NCBI GenBank assembly: GCA_028714695.1
Contig: JAQTLX010000021.1
Coordinates: 1 to 53,581, forward strand
Length of the DNA: 53,581 nt
Reading direction: 5' to 3'
Origin: Ignavibacteria bacterium
GTDB lineage: Bacteria; Bacteroidota; Ignavibacteria; Tepidaquicellales; Tepidaquicellaceae
The notes under the pieces are model-generated. The model did no database searches. It was not told the DNA's origin and saw only the letters and a program-made list of their open reading frames with translations. Position 1 is the stretch's first letter, and every line of letters starts with the position of its first letter. The position numbers and the translations under genes were made by a program. This document shows positions 28,281 through 37,024 of this stretch, piece by piece.

Positions 28281-29546
28281 TTACTTTTCTTCGTAGAAGT
28301 CACCGAGTTTAACTCTGGCATTGATCATTGCCGTAACAAGGCCGAGACTTGAATTCGGAGATTTTGTAATTCTGATAGATGGTCCGAGAGCAAATGAACT
28401 TAGACCAAAGGATTCTGCAATATTTGAAATATATGCTTCCCACAGGAACTGCCAGTTTCTTCTGGCATTGCTGAATGTATAATCCATACGAACGTCAAAT
28501 ACGGAACCTGCGAGTCTGATTTCTCTAGCAAGATATCCTGCATGAAATTCGCCGAAATATTTTGCAATATAAATTTTTGCTCTGGTTGAACCGAAAGTTC
28601 TGATAGGATAACGGAATTCAAAGTTAAAATAACTTCCGCTTGCAATATAGATGTTCGGCATATATCTGCCGTTTTTCAAGGTATCGTAATTATTCTTCAC
28701 TTTTAAAGGAGGATCGTAATCACCGCTGTCAAGGACAGAGAAGAAACCAAGTTCCAGGAAATTACCGAACGGCAATACATAACTTGCCTGAAGACCTAAC
28801 TTCGGGGTGAAGATATTGTTATAGTTTCCGAACGTGCTTTCTTTTTCTCCGGTTGTTGAGCCCGCATCACGTTTTCTAACAAGTTCTTTAATTCTGGTGG
28901 TTACACCGATTTTTGCACCGAGTAAATGGAAGTTACCGGCAATAAGATCTGTTTCTAACGGACCTGAATATGGTGTACCCAACTGGAACGAAAAGCCAAA
29001 ACTTTGCTTTAAGGGGATACCTAGAGGCTCACCGCCGAAAAAGTTAAGATACGGATTAATATAAGCAGTTGTACTTAAAATTTCTCTTTGTTTCTTTGGA
29101 GGTGAAATAACTTCTTTAATCTTGATTCTTTTCAATGCATCTACAAATACGGATATGTAATTGTATTTTTTCTGCGCAAGATTGATTTTATTCGGCGCTG
29201 ACCAGTTCAACAGTTTCTGCTGTACCGGCTTAGTAATATTACTCCAGGAAACCTGGATTTTTGTAGGGTCAGTTTCTTCACCGATTACAATGTAATGATT
29301 ATTCGGATCCGCATCGGACACATTGACGATAAGCGTAAATGAAGATAATTTTGGATCCATAGCCATTTCATCCTGTATTTTCACAAACACGCTGTCATCA
29401 TCAGTATTTGCATTAATCTTAAAATACTTGAATGTTTTTGGATCATCTTCTCTCACTTCCTGTGAGTATGAGTTTCTTACGTTAAAGCATAGGATTAAAA
29501 CCAATAACGTAAAAAATGCGTAAACAGAAGTTTTTGAAATATTCAT
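28281..29546 (-). CDS. Putative outer-membrane beta-barrel protein, unknown family
   Basis: 421 aa. A signal peptide covers about 1-28 (NSYS-Q). An N-terminal soluble domain follows to about residue 150 (DDSVFVKIQDEM, FTLIVNVSDADPNNHYIVIG). From about 155 onward short alternating hydrophobic strands and turns suggest a barrel: NPYLNFFGGEPLGIP, GFSFQLGTPYSG, LGAKIGVTTRI, LGLQASYVLPFG, NFEFRYPIRTFG. The C-terminus (GDFYEEK) lacks the usual terminal aromatic residue. I do not recognise a family. It lies 32 bases after the GldM-like gene, so it is likely the outer-membrane part of the same assembly (inference). Confidence 0.7.
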   Translation of the reverse strand: MNISKTSVYAFFTLLVLILCFNVRNSYSQEVREDDPKTFKYFKINANTDDDSVFVKIQDEMAMDPKLSSFTLIVNVSDADPNNHYIVIGEETDPTKIQVSWSNITKPVQQKLLNWSAPNKINLAQKKYNYISVFVDALKRIKIKEVISPPKKQREILSTTAYINPYLNFFGGEPLGIPLKQSFGFSFQLGTPYSGPLETDLIAGNFHLLGAKIGVTTRIKELVRKRDAGSTTGEKESTFGNYNNIFTPKLGLQASYVLPFGNFLELGFFSVLDSGDYDPPLKVKNNYDTLKNGRYMPNIYIASGSYFNFEFRYPIRTFGSTRAKIYIAKYFGEFHAGYLAREIRLAGSVFDVRMDYTFSNARRNWQFLWEAYISNIAESFGLSSFALGPSIRITKSPNSSLGLVTAMINARVKLGDFYEEK

Positions 29547-29578
29547 AGTAATTATTTAAATAAATAAATTTTTAATTG

Positions 29579-30511
29579 TTACCATTCGCCGAATGTAAAT
29601 TGTCCCTGTCTTGATACTGAATGCGGAGCTATTTTATCTTTTACTGAGATTGTAAATGAAGCTCTGAACGGCGCTGATCCATTATCCGTCATTCTTTCGA
29701 ACTGTTCTTTTGAGGCTGCATATTTCAGTGTCAGGTCATAAACTCCGTTGCCTTTTGTTTCAACTTTGACCGGGCCTGAGATATTGACATCAAGTTGACC
29801 AAGGAAATCGTCCTCAATCGATATTCTGAATCCTACGACGCTCTGGAGTTCTCTAAGTGAAGCATCGGGTCCGCCTGATTTTAGCGGCTGCAGATTGATT
29901 TTCGGTTTCTGATTTTCCTTAGTACCTACGCTCTTGCTTTGTCCGCCCTGCTTATAAGTAACGGTTCTCTGACCGCCCATTGTAAACGATTTGGAACCGC
30001 CTGCGGGAATAGATGCAATTAAACCGCCGTCATCACCGTAGATTTCAAGAGGCAGATTTCCTCTGTTGGAAATGGAATTTGTTGTATATTGTACCAATGG
30101 AGCCGCAACCAACGGGGTTACGTCAACATTCTCCATTTTAACATCTTCTTTTTGCTGTTCTTTTAATTTCTCCTGTTCCTGTTTAGTCAATCTTTCATAA
30201 TCGGATTGCGATACTACCAACTGACCGGATTGCAGAGTGATCATATTCGGAGAAATCTGAGGAGGAACGAAATTTCTCAGATCAGCAATATTTTTTAAAG
30301 AATCGAGTTCGATTTTCGGAACCAGACCTAAAGCAAGCATGGAATCAATGTATTTTTTCAAAGAGTCAGCATAAGTTTTCTTAACTGCTTCTTCTTCAGT
30401 TAAAACTTTTTGCAGATTGATATCGGCGCCCTTCATTGTTAAAACTACGATAACAAATATATATAATACCTGATATATTATAAATTTGACATCTCTATTA
30501 TGTTTACTCAT
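29579..30511 (-). CDS. Single-TM periplasmic protein, GldM/MotB-like architecture
   Basis: 310 aa with a short cytoplasmic start (MSKHNRDVK), one hydrophobic helix at about 9-28, and then an acidic residue just at its end (GAD30). The rest should be periplasmic: helical (35-125, Lys/Glu/Gln-rich) then beta-rich (about 140-310: LPLEIYGDDGGLIASIPAGG, FRISIEDDFLGQLDVNISG, RASFTISVKD). A charged N-terminus, single TM and large periplasmic domain are the layout of MotB, ExbD and GldM; the helix loosely resembles GldM's (MYLVFIAMLALN pattern). Homology is not established. It follows the polytopic protein by 25 bases and precedes the barrel by 32, suggesting one operon. Confidence 0.6.
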   Translation of the reverse strand: MSKHNRDVKFIIYQVLYIFVIVVLTMKGADINLQKVLTEEEAVKKTYADSLKKYIDSMLALGLVPKIELDSLKNIADLRNFVPPQISPNMITLQSGQLVVSQSDYERLTKQEQEKLKEQQKEDVKMENVDVTPLVAAPLVQYTTNSISNRGNLPLEIYGDDGGLIASIPAGGSKSFTMGGQRTVTYKQGGQSKSVGTKENQKPKINLQPLKSGGPDASLRELQSVVGFRISIEDDFLGQLDVNISGPVKVETKGNGVYDLTLKYAASKEQFERMTDNGSAPFRASFTISVKDKIAPHSVSRQGQFTFGEW

Positions 30512-30536
30512 CGCTTTAAAATTAAAGTTTTAAGCA

Positions 30537-31745
30537 TTATTGACGCTTACCTGTAAGGTAAACGAGATTTTCCAGACTCTTTAATGCGTTGGAGTCTTTC
30601 AGATTAGTTACTGTTTCATTGACCATCGCCGCTGTTTTCTGTAATTCTGCAAGCGCTGAACCATCAGGCATTTTGATAGAACCGAACATACCTGAAATAC
30701 CTTTCATAGTTTCAAAATTGTTCTTCATAATCTCCGAGTATTCCGCTGTTTTCTTGACTATGGCAGCTGCATTATTGATGTTGTTTACCACTTCATTCAT
30801 CTGACCGACAACAGCCGAGTCAGAAAGTTTAATCTTATTGAATTCTTCAACCAGAACTTTGAACGCACCGATGTTCTTTGCATGTTCCTCGTTGACTTCT
30901 CTTGCCATTTTCAGATACTTGAATATTACTTCAGCATCTTCTTTCGATAATTGTTTCGTACCGCCTGCGCCAGTCAGACCGGTAATCATCTGTTCGTTCG
31001 TAGAGCGAATGCTGTCAAGCAGTCTGTTCTGCAACTGGAACTGATTATAGAAATTATATTCTTCTTCGATATTTCCGACTTCTTCGGTAATCGCCTGATA
31101 TTGTAATCCCTGTGTTTCGAAAACCGTACCGAACAATTTTCCGAGAGCGAGAATAACGATTGATTTAATTTCAAAAGGAACCGAAAAACCTAAAAACACC
31201 TTTTCGCCTAATTGTGTTGAAAGCAAAAGTATTGCTGCACCGAGTAACGGCATCGCGGTAGATATTGAATCAACCAGGCCGCTGTAATTATCCACAATAC
31301 GCGTAATAATTTCAGCCGAAGGTCCTTTTAAGGCAATTTGTTTCTTAAGGCTGTGATTACTAGCCCATGCGAATATTAAGAACAAAATATAAGCAAAGAA
31401 CGGCAGCCACCAGAACTGCATAGGTACAACTTTTAGCGTAATATCAACCTGGAAGAGTTTTTTCGCTAAATTTGCCGCAACATCACCGAAAAACGGAACA
31501 TATGCTACGTCAACAAACAGGGAAAAAATAAGTAATATCAGGGATGGAATTAAAGCCCTGACTACATCTTTCGTTCCCGCTTTGCTGATTCTGTTGAGAT
31601 TTTTCTCGACTAGAAATTTCCTTATCTCGACTATTTCGGAAAAACCCTCTTTCAGTTGACTGATTTTGGATTCAATACGATTTGTTTTCGGGTCAAAGTT
31701 TCCTGACGGAGATTTTGTTTCTTGTGTGGAAGTATTGTCTGCCAT
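30537..31745 (-). CDS. Polytopic membrane protein, ExbB/GldL-like architecture
   Basis: 402 aa. A cytoplasmic N-terminus of about 60 residues is followed by four hydrophobic segments (about 63-87, 109-128, 156-178, 191-209). The third, SISTAMPLLGAAILLLS, resembles the APLLGLLGT segment of the ExbB/TolQ family, and the fourth ends in Glu210. The C-terminal 190 residues are long helices rich in Asn, Glu and Lys (VNNINNAAAIVKKTAEYSEIM, MKNNFETMKGISGMF), loosely like the GldL tail. I infer a stator or motor subunit partnering the next gene product. A generic membrane protein with a cytoplasmic coiled coil is the alternative. Confidence 0.6.
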   Translation of the reverse strand: MADNTSTQETKSPSGNFDPKTNRIESKISQLKEGFSEIVEIRKFLVEKNLNRISKAGTKDVVRALIPSLILLIFSLFVDVAYVPFFGDVAANLAKKLFQVDITLKVVPMQFWWLPFFAYILFLIFAWASNHSLKKQIALKGPSAEIITRIVDNYSGLVDSISTAMPLLGAAILLLSTQLGEKVFLGFSVPFEIKSIVILALGKLFGTVFETQGLQYQAITEEVGNIEEEYNFYNQFQLQNRLLDSIRSTNEQMITGLTGAGGTKQLSKEDAEVIFKYLKMAREVNEEHAKNIGAFKVLVEEFNKIKLSDSAVVGQMNEVVNNINNAAAIVKKTAEYSEIMKNNFETMKGISGMFGSIKMPDGSALAELQKTAAMVNETVTNLKDSNALKSLENLVYLTGKRQ

Positions 31746-31866
31746 ATTATAAACTTATTTTATATAAAATTAAGTTAAAATAAATATTTCTTTAATTAAA
31801 GTTCATGTGTAATATAAAAAACATATTTAATACAAACAACGAAATAATTGAAAATTTCGCATTTTT

Positions 31867-32838
31867 TTAAGTTGATTTTTTGAGTTTATTTTCAGGTTCC
31901 TTTTCAGTGTTATACTTTTCATATGCATTTATAATCTCCTTAACAAGCCTGTGCCGTACAACATCACCTTTATTGAAATATACAAAAGAAACACCTTCAA
32001 TGCCCTGCAATATTTCCTCCGCCTGCATCAGACCTGATAATTCTCTCTGGGGCAAATCTATCTGCGTAACGTCGCCCGTAATAACCGCTTTTGAATTGGG
32101 ACCTAAACGTGTCAGGAACATCTTCATCTGCATAGCCGTTGAGTTTTGCGCTTCATCAAGGATAACAAAAGAGTTGTTCAACGTCCTTCCCCTCATGTAA
32201 GCAAGCGGCACTATTTCAATTATGCTTTTCTCCATATATCCCTTGAGTTTTTCATAAGGCAGCATTTGTTCAAGAGAATCAAATAACGGTTTCAAATACG
32301 GGTCAATCTTTTCCGATAAATCCCCGGGAAGAAATCCAAGACTTTCGCCCGCCTCGACTGCGGGTCTTGCAAGTACAATTTTATTAACCTGTTTATTCTT
32401 CAGTGCAGCGACCGCAAAAGCAACGGCAAGATATGTTTTTCCCGTTCCCGCGGGACCTACAGCAAATATGATATCGTTTTCGGCGATGCTGTTGCAGTAC
32501 TCAATCTGGGTAGGTGTTCTCGGCTTTACAAAATCATTTTTATTATAAAGTATAATATCGCTTTTATCGGTGATTCCGTTTCCGTTCAGTCTTACCGCTC
32601 TTTCTTTCGAACCGTCGTCAATCAGGTCAATAACAAGTCTTACGTCATCGACCGTGATTCTGTCCTGGCGCTTCGAAAGAAAAATCAGTTCGTCAATAAT
32701 GCGTGATATTAATCCGAACTCCTTATCCTCTTCGCTCCTGATATAAACGTTTTCCCCTCTTATTACAATTTTTGATTCCGGGAACCGCTCTCTTAATAGA
32801 TTTAAATTCTCATCGTTCACTCCGGTAAACGACAGCAA
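31867..32838 (-). CDS. PhoH family ATPase
   Basis: A cytoplasmic P-loop protein of 323 aa. Walker A GPAGTGKTYLAVAFAV, Walker B FVILDEAQNST, and sensor/arginine segments ITGDVTQIDLP and VVRHRLVKEII are all clear. The family is linked to RNA metabolism and is often found near ybeY. The start is odd. The family's N-terminal GIDxLxxFGVNDxNL pattern begins upstream of the TTG start given here (codons ILSGIDLLSFTGVNDENL are in frame), yet there is no ATG, GTG or TTG in that stretch before the terminator of the upstream gene. An ATT or ATA start near 32880 is possible. ybeY is not adjacent. Confidence 0.9.
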   Translation of the reverse strand: MLSFTGVNDENLNLLRERFPESKIVIRGENVYIRSEEDKEFGLISRIIDELIFLSKRQDRITVDDVRLVIDLIDDGSKERAVRLNGNGITDKSDIILYNKNDFVKPRTPTQIEYCNSIAENDIIFAVGPAGTGKTYLAVAFAVAALKNKQVNKIVLARPAVEAGESLGFLPGDLSEKIDPYLKPLFDSLEQMLPYEKLKGYMEKSIIEIVPLAYMRGRTLNNSFVILDEAQNSTAMQMKMFLTRLGPNSKAVITGDVTQIDLPQRELSGLMQAEEILQGIEGVSFVYFNKGDVVRHRLVKEIINAYEKYNTEKEPENKLKKST

Positions 32839-32892
32839 ATCTATACCGCTTAATATAATGTTCTTTTCCGTAATCTGAATTTTAATTTTTAT

Positions 32893-32924
32893 AAAAAAAG
32901 CCTTTATACAATAAGTATAAAGGC
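32893..32924 (-). terminator. Terminator after LysM paralogue 2
   Basis: On the minus strand: GCCTTTATAC, loop TTATT, GTATAAAGGC, then seven T. A strong intrinsic terminator between the LysM gene and phoH; it nearly touches the likely phoH start. Confidence 0.85.
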
Positions 32925-32945
32925 TCTTTAATATCTAAGACAAAT

Positions 32946-33857
32946 TTATTTCTTCTTTTCGTCTTTTTTCGGTTCTTCTTTCTTTACGTCTTTCTTAACG
33001 TCTTTCTTTTCGTCTTTCTTGACGTCTTTTTTGGTGTCTTTCTTAACGTCTTTCTTTTCGTCTTTCTTTACATCTTTCTTTTCGTCTTTCTTCTTATCGG
33101 TTGCTTCTTCCTTGTTCATTTTTTTCTTTCTTGTGTATCTGTACTTTTTGCTTTTTTCCAATGCTTTCTTTTCAAGATCCTTTGTTAATGCAGGAACTCT
33201 TAAGACCTGACCCGGATAAATTAAATTCGGGTTCTTGATTGTTTTGGAAACTTTCGGAGGTGCATTTACAACGCCTTTTTCGTTTGCATCCCAGAGTACG
33301 GGCCACATCTTAACGTTGTTGTAAATTTCCTTTTTGCCGGCAATCTTGTATAAGCAGTCACCTTTTACTACGGTGTAACCGGATTCTTTCTTAACTTCCG
33401 GACCCCAGGCTTCAAGATTTGCTTTCATTTTTTTGTATCTGTCGTAGAATTCGGGTAAGCATTTAATTTTCGATGCTTCGATTTCAGCGAACATTTTTTC
33501 GGCGTCTTCTTTCTTGCCGTTCTTTGAATTGATGGTTTTTTCTGTTGCTTCAAATTTCTTTCTGAAGTCAGCTACGCCACTCTTTGTGGAACCGACTGAT
33601 GCATAAAGGTCTTCTTCTGCTTTTGTGACTGCAGCGTCTTTGTCAGAATTGGTTTTCTTTAATGCGTCTACGTCTTTTGTTAATTGGTCAAGTTTACCGG
33701 TAAGTTCATTTTTCTTTGCGGTATACTCATCCATTTGCTTCTGCCACTCTTCCTCGGTCATTTCAGGTTTTTCTTCGTCTTGAGCAAACACTGATATCTT
33801 TGCACCAAGGGTTAAGGAGAGGACAAGCATTGCGATTAATAATTTATGGAACTTCAT
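32946..33857 (-). CDS. LysM-domain envelope protein with Lys/Asp tail (paralogue 2)
   Basis: 303 aa with the architecture of the protein encoded at 27230-28168. Signal peptide about 1-26 (SVFA-Q). Coiled coil about 35-155 (ELTGKLDQLTKDVDALKK; CLPEFYDRYKKMKANLEAW is shared with the paralogue). LysM-like domain 161-222 (YTVVKGDCLYKIAGKKEIY to NPNLIYPGQVLRVP). Tail 243-303 of KKDVKKDEKKDVKKD repeats. At DNA level the tail is a 12-bp-type microrepeat and may vary in length between strains. A good Shine-Dalgarno (GGAGAT) precedes the ATG. Encoded just downstream of a small coiled-coil lipoprotein, which could be its membrane partner. Confidence 0.88.
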   Translation of the reverse strand: MKFHKLLIAMLVLSLTLGAKISVFAQDEEKPEMTEEEWQKQMDEYTAKKNELTGKLDQLTKDVDALKKTNSDKDAAVTKAEEDLYASVGSTKSGVADFRKKFEATEKTINSKNGKKEDAEKMFAEIEASKIKCLPEFYDRYKKMKANLEAWGPEVKKESGYTVVKGDCLYKIAGKKEIYNNVKMWPVLWDANEKGVVNAPPKVSKTIKNPNLIYPGQVLRVPALTKDLEKKALEKSKKYRYTRKKKMNKEEATDKKKDEKKDVKKDEKKDVKKDTKKDVKKDEKKDVKKDVKKEEPKKDEKKK

Positions 33858-33927
33858 TTATTAAATCTCCTTTTTTTAAAAATTTTTTAAAATTTTTTAC
33901 TTGTGCTTGTAAAATACTAGATCTTGA

Positions 33928-34185
33928 TTACTTGCAATTGGCTTTTGCTTGATCCATCTGCTTTTGGAAATCTTTGATCTTTGCATCTTTATCAGCAATT
34001 TGCTTCTGCAACTGAGATTTTTCGCTCTCTTTTGCATTTACCTGACTCTGAAGTGATTCTACTTCTGCTTTCAGGTCGTTTAATTGTTTCAGTTGCTCTT
34101 CACTAACACCACCGCAACCTGCAATCATTCCTGAAAGGAATGCTACGGTAAGCAGAACGAAGAACATGTTTTTAACTTTGGCCAT
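33928..34185 (-). CDS. Small coiled-coil lipoprotein
   Basis: 85 aa. A hydrophobic leader ends in the lipobox MIAGC (Cys24). The mature 61 residues are an almost uninterrupted heptad-type helix (LKQLNDLKAEVESLQSQV, KESEKSQLQKQIADKDAKI). It resembles Braun-type Lpp lipoproteins in size and layout, but ends ANCK rather than with the YRK terminus that is crosslinked to peptidoglycan. A very strong Shine-Dalgarno (AGGAGGT) and a canonical promoter suggest high expression. First gene of the minus-strand envelope cluster. Confidence 0.85.
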   Translation of the reverse strand: MAKVKNMFFVLLTVAFLSGMIAGCGGVSEEQLKQLNDLKAEVESLQSQVNAKESEKSQLQKQIADKDAKIKDFQKQMDQAKANCK

Positions 34186-34242
34186 TTAATACCTCCTGTA
34201 TTTTTGGCGGATTATAAAAATAGTTTATTTAAAGACAGAACA

Positions 34243-34271
34243 AATATAAATCACTTAAAGTAACTTGTCAA
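34243..34271 (-). promoter_or_regulatory. Probable sigma-70-type promoter of the lipoprotein gene
   Basis: On the minus strand: TTGACA (34271-34266), a 17-base spacer, TATATT (34248-34243). The -10 reads TATATTTG, which also fits the TAnnTTTG element of Bacteroidota promoters. It lies about 58 bases before the lipoprotein ATG. Confidence 0.6.
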
Positions 34272-34410
34272 GTCAAATTCTAAAAAAGTAGACAGTTTTT
34301 GTAAAAAAATAGACAAGCGTAAGTATTGTATTTACAGTAGTATACTGAAATTGACGAAAAAATAGGAAAAATTATTATTCTTTAAGATAATTAATTTAGC
34401 ATTTTTCAGG

Positions 34411-35988
34411 TTATTCCCACTCTATTGTTGCCGGCGGTTTTGAACTTATGTCGTAAACAACACGGTTAACTCCTTTTACAGTGTTGCTAATTTTATTCGA
34501 TACCGTTGTGAAAAATTCTTTTGTGAACTGATAAAAATCTGCAGTCATCCCGTCTATAGATGTTACCGCTCTCAGTGCGATAACATTTTCATAACTGCGC
34601 TCGTCACCCATTACGCCTACGCTCTGAACAGGCAGAAGCACAGCGAACGCCTGCCAGATTTCATTATATATATTAAAGTTGTGCAGTTCATTAATATAGA
34701 TGTCATCCGCTTCTCTTAGTACATCGAGTTTTGATTTCGTAATATCTCCGAGTATCCTGACAGCCAGCCCGGGTCCCGGGAAAGGATGACGCATTATAAA
34801 AGATACCGGCAATCCGAGTTTGACGCCTATACTCCTGACTTCATCTTTGAAAAGTTCTCTGAACGGCTCGATGATTTCCATTTTCATTTTTGCAGGCAGC
34901 CCGCCTACATTGTGATGCGACTTGATAGTAACGGAAGGTCCTTTGAATGAAACCGATTCAATGACGTCGGGATACAGTGTTCCCTGTACAAGATATTTTA
35001 TGTCCGTTTTGTCTTTTTTCAATCTCTTCGCTTCGCTCTGGAAAACGTCTATAAATGTTTTGCCGATTATTTTTCTTTTTCTTTCAGGGTCAGAAACGCC
35101 TTTCAATCTTCTGAGAAATAATTCCGATGCATCTACAAATACGATATTGAATTTAAAATGCTTCCTGAACATCTCTACAATATTTCTGCTCTCGTTCTTT
35201 CTCATCAAACCGTTATCGATATGAATGCAGATGAGTTTCTTCCCTACCGCCCTGTGCACAAGCGATGCCGCGACGGATGAATCGACTCCCCCGCTCAGTG
35301 CGCATATCACGTATTTGCCGCCGATTCTTTCTTTTATCTCCATTACCTTATCCTTAATAAAAGAATCAGGTTTAAAAAGGTTTTTCACATTGCATATTCC
35401 GAAAACAAAATTCTTCAGTATTGTTTTTCCGTTTTCCGTATGATGAACTTCGGGATGAAATTGCAGTGCGTATATTTTCTTCGCACGGTTTTCATAACTG
35501 CTTATATGACCGTTAGAACTTTTTGCGGTAATCTTAAATTCCCGGGGAAGTTTTTCAATCGAATCTCCGTGGCTCATCCACGTAGTAAATCCTTTTCCGC
35601 ATCCTTTATATAATGCCGAAGCGCCGCTGATTCTAATATTAGTTAATCCGTATTCTCTTACTTTCGATTTATGAATTCTGCCGCCGGATTTTTTCGCGAT
35701 CAATTGCAGTCCGTAACAGATGCCGAGTACGGGCAGTCCGGAATTCATTATATACGAATAGTTGTCTTTGTCAATATCGGGCGAGTCTTTCGAAAGCACG
35801 CTTGCAGGACCGCCCGAGAAAATAAACCCTTTTATTATATGTTTATTTTTTCTTTCGGAAATAAATTTTTCTATGCTGATGTCAAAAGGATGAATCTCGC
35901 AGTACACGTTCATGTCTCTCAGCCTTCTTGCAATCAACTGTGTATATTGTGAACCGAAATCGAGTATAAGTATAATATCTGTTTTCAT
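34411..35988 (-). CDS. guaA: GMP synthase (glutamine-hydrolysing)
   Basis: Last step of GMP synthesis: XMP to GMP with glutamine as nitrogen source. 525 aa, full length. The N-terminal class I amidotransferase has the nucleophile in GLPVLGICYGLQ and the His/Glu pair in LQFHPEVHHTENG. The ATP-pyrophosphatase domain has the P-loop ALSGGVDSSVAASL, and the C-terminal dimerisation domain ends KPPATIEWE, the family's conserved end. The start codon overlaps the stop of the upstream kinase by four bases (ATGA), so the two are translationally coupled. About 225 bases separate it from the lipoprotein gene downstream. Confidence 0.97.
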   Translation of the reverse strand: MKTDIILILDFGSQYTQLIARRLRDMNVYCEIHPFDISIEKFISERKNKHIIKGFIFSGGPASVLSKDSPDIDKDNYSYIMNSGLPVLGICYGLQLIAKKSGGRIHKSKVREYGLTNIRISGASALYKGCGKGFTTWMSHGDSIEKLPREFKITAKSSNGHISSYENRAKKIYALQFHPEVHHTENGKTILKNFVFGICNVKNLFKPDSFIKDKVMEIKERIGGKYVICALSGGVDSSVAASLVHRAVGKKLICIHIDNGLMRKNESRNIVEMFRKHFKFNIVFVDASELFLRRLKGVSDPERKRKIIGKTFIDVFQSEAKRLKKDKTDIKYLVQGTLYPDVIESVSFKGPSVTIKSHHNVGGLPAKMKMEIIEPFRELFKDEVRSIGVKLGLPVSFIMRHPFPGPGLAVRILGDITKSKLDVLREADDIYINELHNFNIYNEIWQAFAVLLPVQSVGVMGDERSYENVIALRAVTSIDGMTADFYQFTKEFFTTVSNKISNTVKGVNRVVYDISSKPPATIEWE

Positions 35989-36902
35989 TTTGAAAATTTA
36001 TTTATTGCCGTTTTAATTGCGCCTTTTAAAGTGTTGACTCTTTCTTCCTTTATAATAAATGTATTCCCGAATTTTTCTTTTATATCCCGAATCAGTTTAT
36101 TAGAGAAATAATTATCATTCTCTATCACGCTTCCGGAAAATGCAATTTGAATTTTCTTTTCACCCGCATGTTTTTTTACAAAAGAATTCAGGAGATGAGT
36201 AAGTCCTTCCGCTTCCCTGTTCACTGCCATGCGGCACATGCCGTCGCCTTTTGCCGCAAGTTCAATTATCAAAGGAGCAAGAGAGTGTATGTTGAAATTT
36301 TTATGATATATTTCAGCAAGAATATTATTTCTGTTTATCCCGAAACCCGTTTCGAGTTTTTCTTCAAGCAGGCAAGCCTCTTCGGTTTCGTCAATATGCT
36401 TTGTCAATTCTTTCAATACATTGAGCGATATGGAATAACTGCTGCCTGTATCTCCGAGAAGTTTTCCCCAGCCGCCCATGCGTATATTTTTGCCTTTCAG
36501 CCGTCCGAAGAGAACCGACCCCGTTCCGCAAATAAGCAGTAAACCTTCGCCTTTACCGAAAGCGTCCTCATAAGCAATTGCGGTATCCGATTCAACAACT
36601 ATATTATGGTAAGTAAGTTTTTCGGAAATATCTTCTTTTATACCCTCCTTATCCGTATCGTTTCGTGCGCCGGCAGCGCCGATGCAGATTCCCGTAATAG
36701 ATTCGAGGGAAAGATTAATTCCATCGCAGAATTCAAGAATAACACCCGAAATATACCCGGAAAATGCGTCTCTGCCGACCTGTGAATAATGCACCGATTC
36801 ATAATTCCCCGAATGCAGAATCCCCCCGCGTTTATCTCCAAGCGCCATTCTGCAATTTGTTCCGCCGGTGTCTATGCCTATATATAATCTGCTCAAATCC
36901 AT
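35985..36902 (-). CDS. BadF/BadG-type ATPase, probable N-acetylglucosamine kinase
   Basis: 305 aa of the ASKHA (actin-like) fold. The phosphate-1 loop is IGIDTGGTNCRMAL, phosphate-2 is LLICGTGSVLFG, and the segment GGWGKLLGDTGSSYSI matches the GGWG..GDEGSAY signature of N-acetylglucosamine kinases. Likely a cytoplasmic amino-sugar kinase for cell-wall sugar recycling; the exact sugar cannot be read from sequence. Overlaps guaA by four bases. Confidence 0.82.
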   Translation of the reverse strand: MDLSRLYIGIDTGGTNCRMALGDKRGGILHSGNYESVHYSQVGRDAFSGYISGVILEFCDGINLSLESITGICIGAAGARNDTDKEGIKEDISEKLTYHNIVVESDTAIAYEDAFGKGEGLLLICGTGSVLFGRLKGKNIRMGGWGKLLGDTGSSYSISLNVLKELTKHIDETEEACLLEEKLETGFGINRNNILAEIYHKNFNIHSLAPLIIELAAKGDGMCRMAVNREAEGLTHLLNSFVKKHAGEKKIQIAFSGSVIENDNYFSNKLIRDIKEKFGNTFIIKEERVNTLKGAIKTAINKFSK

Positions 36903-37024
36903 GGTTTTAAATTATTAAATAAATAAACAAATAAAAATCACTTTACAAAATTTTTACCCTGGAATGAATATTTTCACTTGCATAATATAAATATTGGTTT
37001 TATCTTTAAATAGATACGAAAGTT

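Noticed and set aside
33019..33210. Ser/Phe-rich open frame antisense to the LysM gene tail
   Set aside because: Direct antisense of the KKDVKKDE repeat; not a gene.
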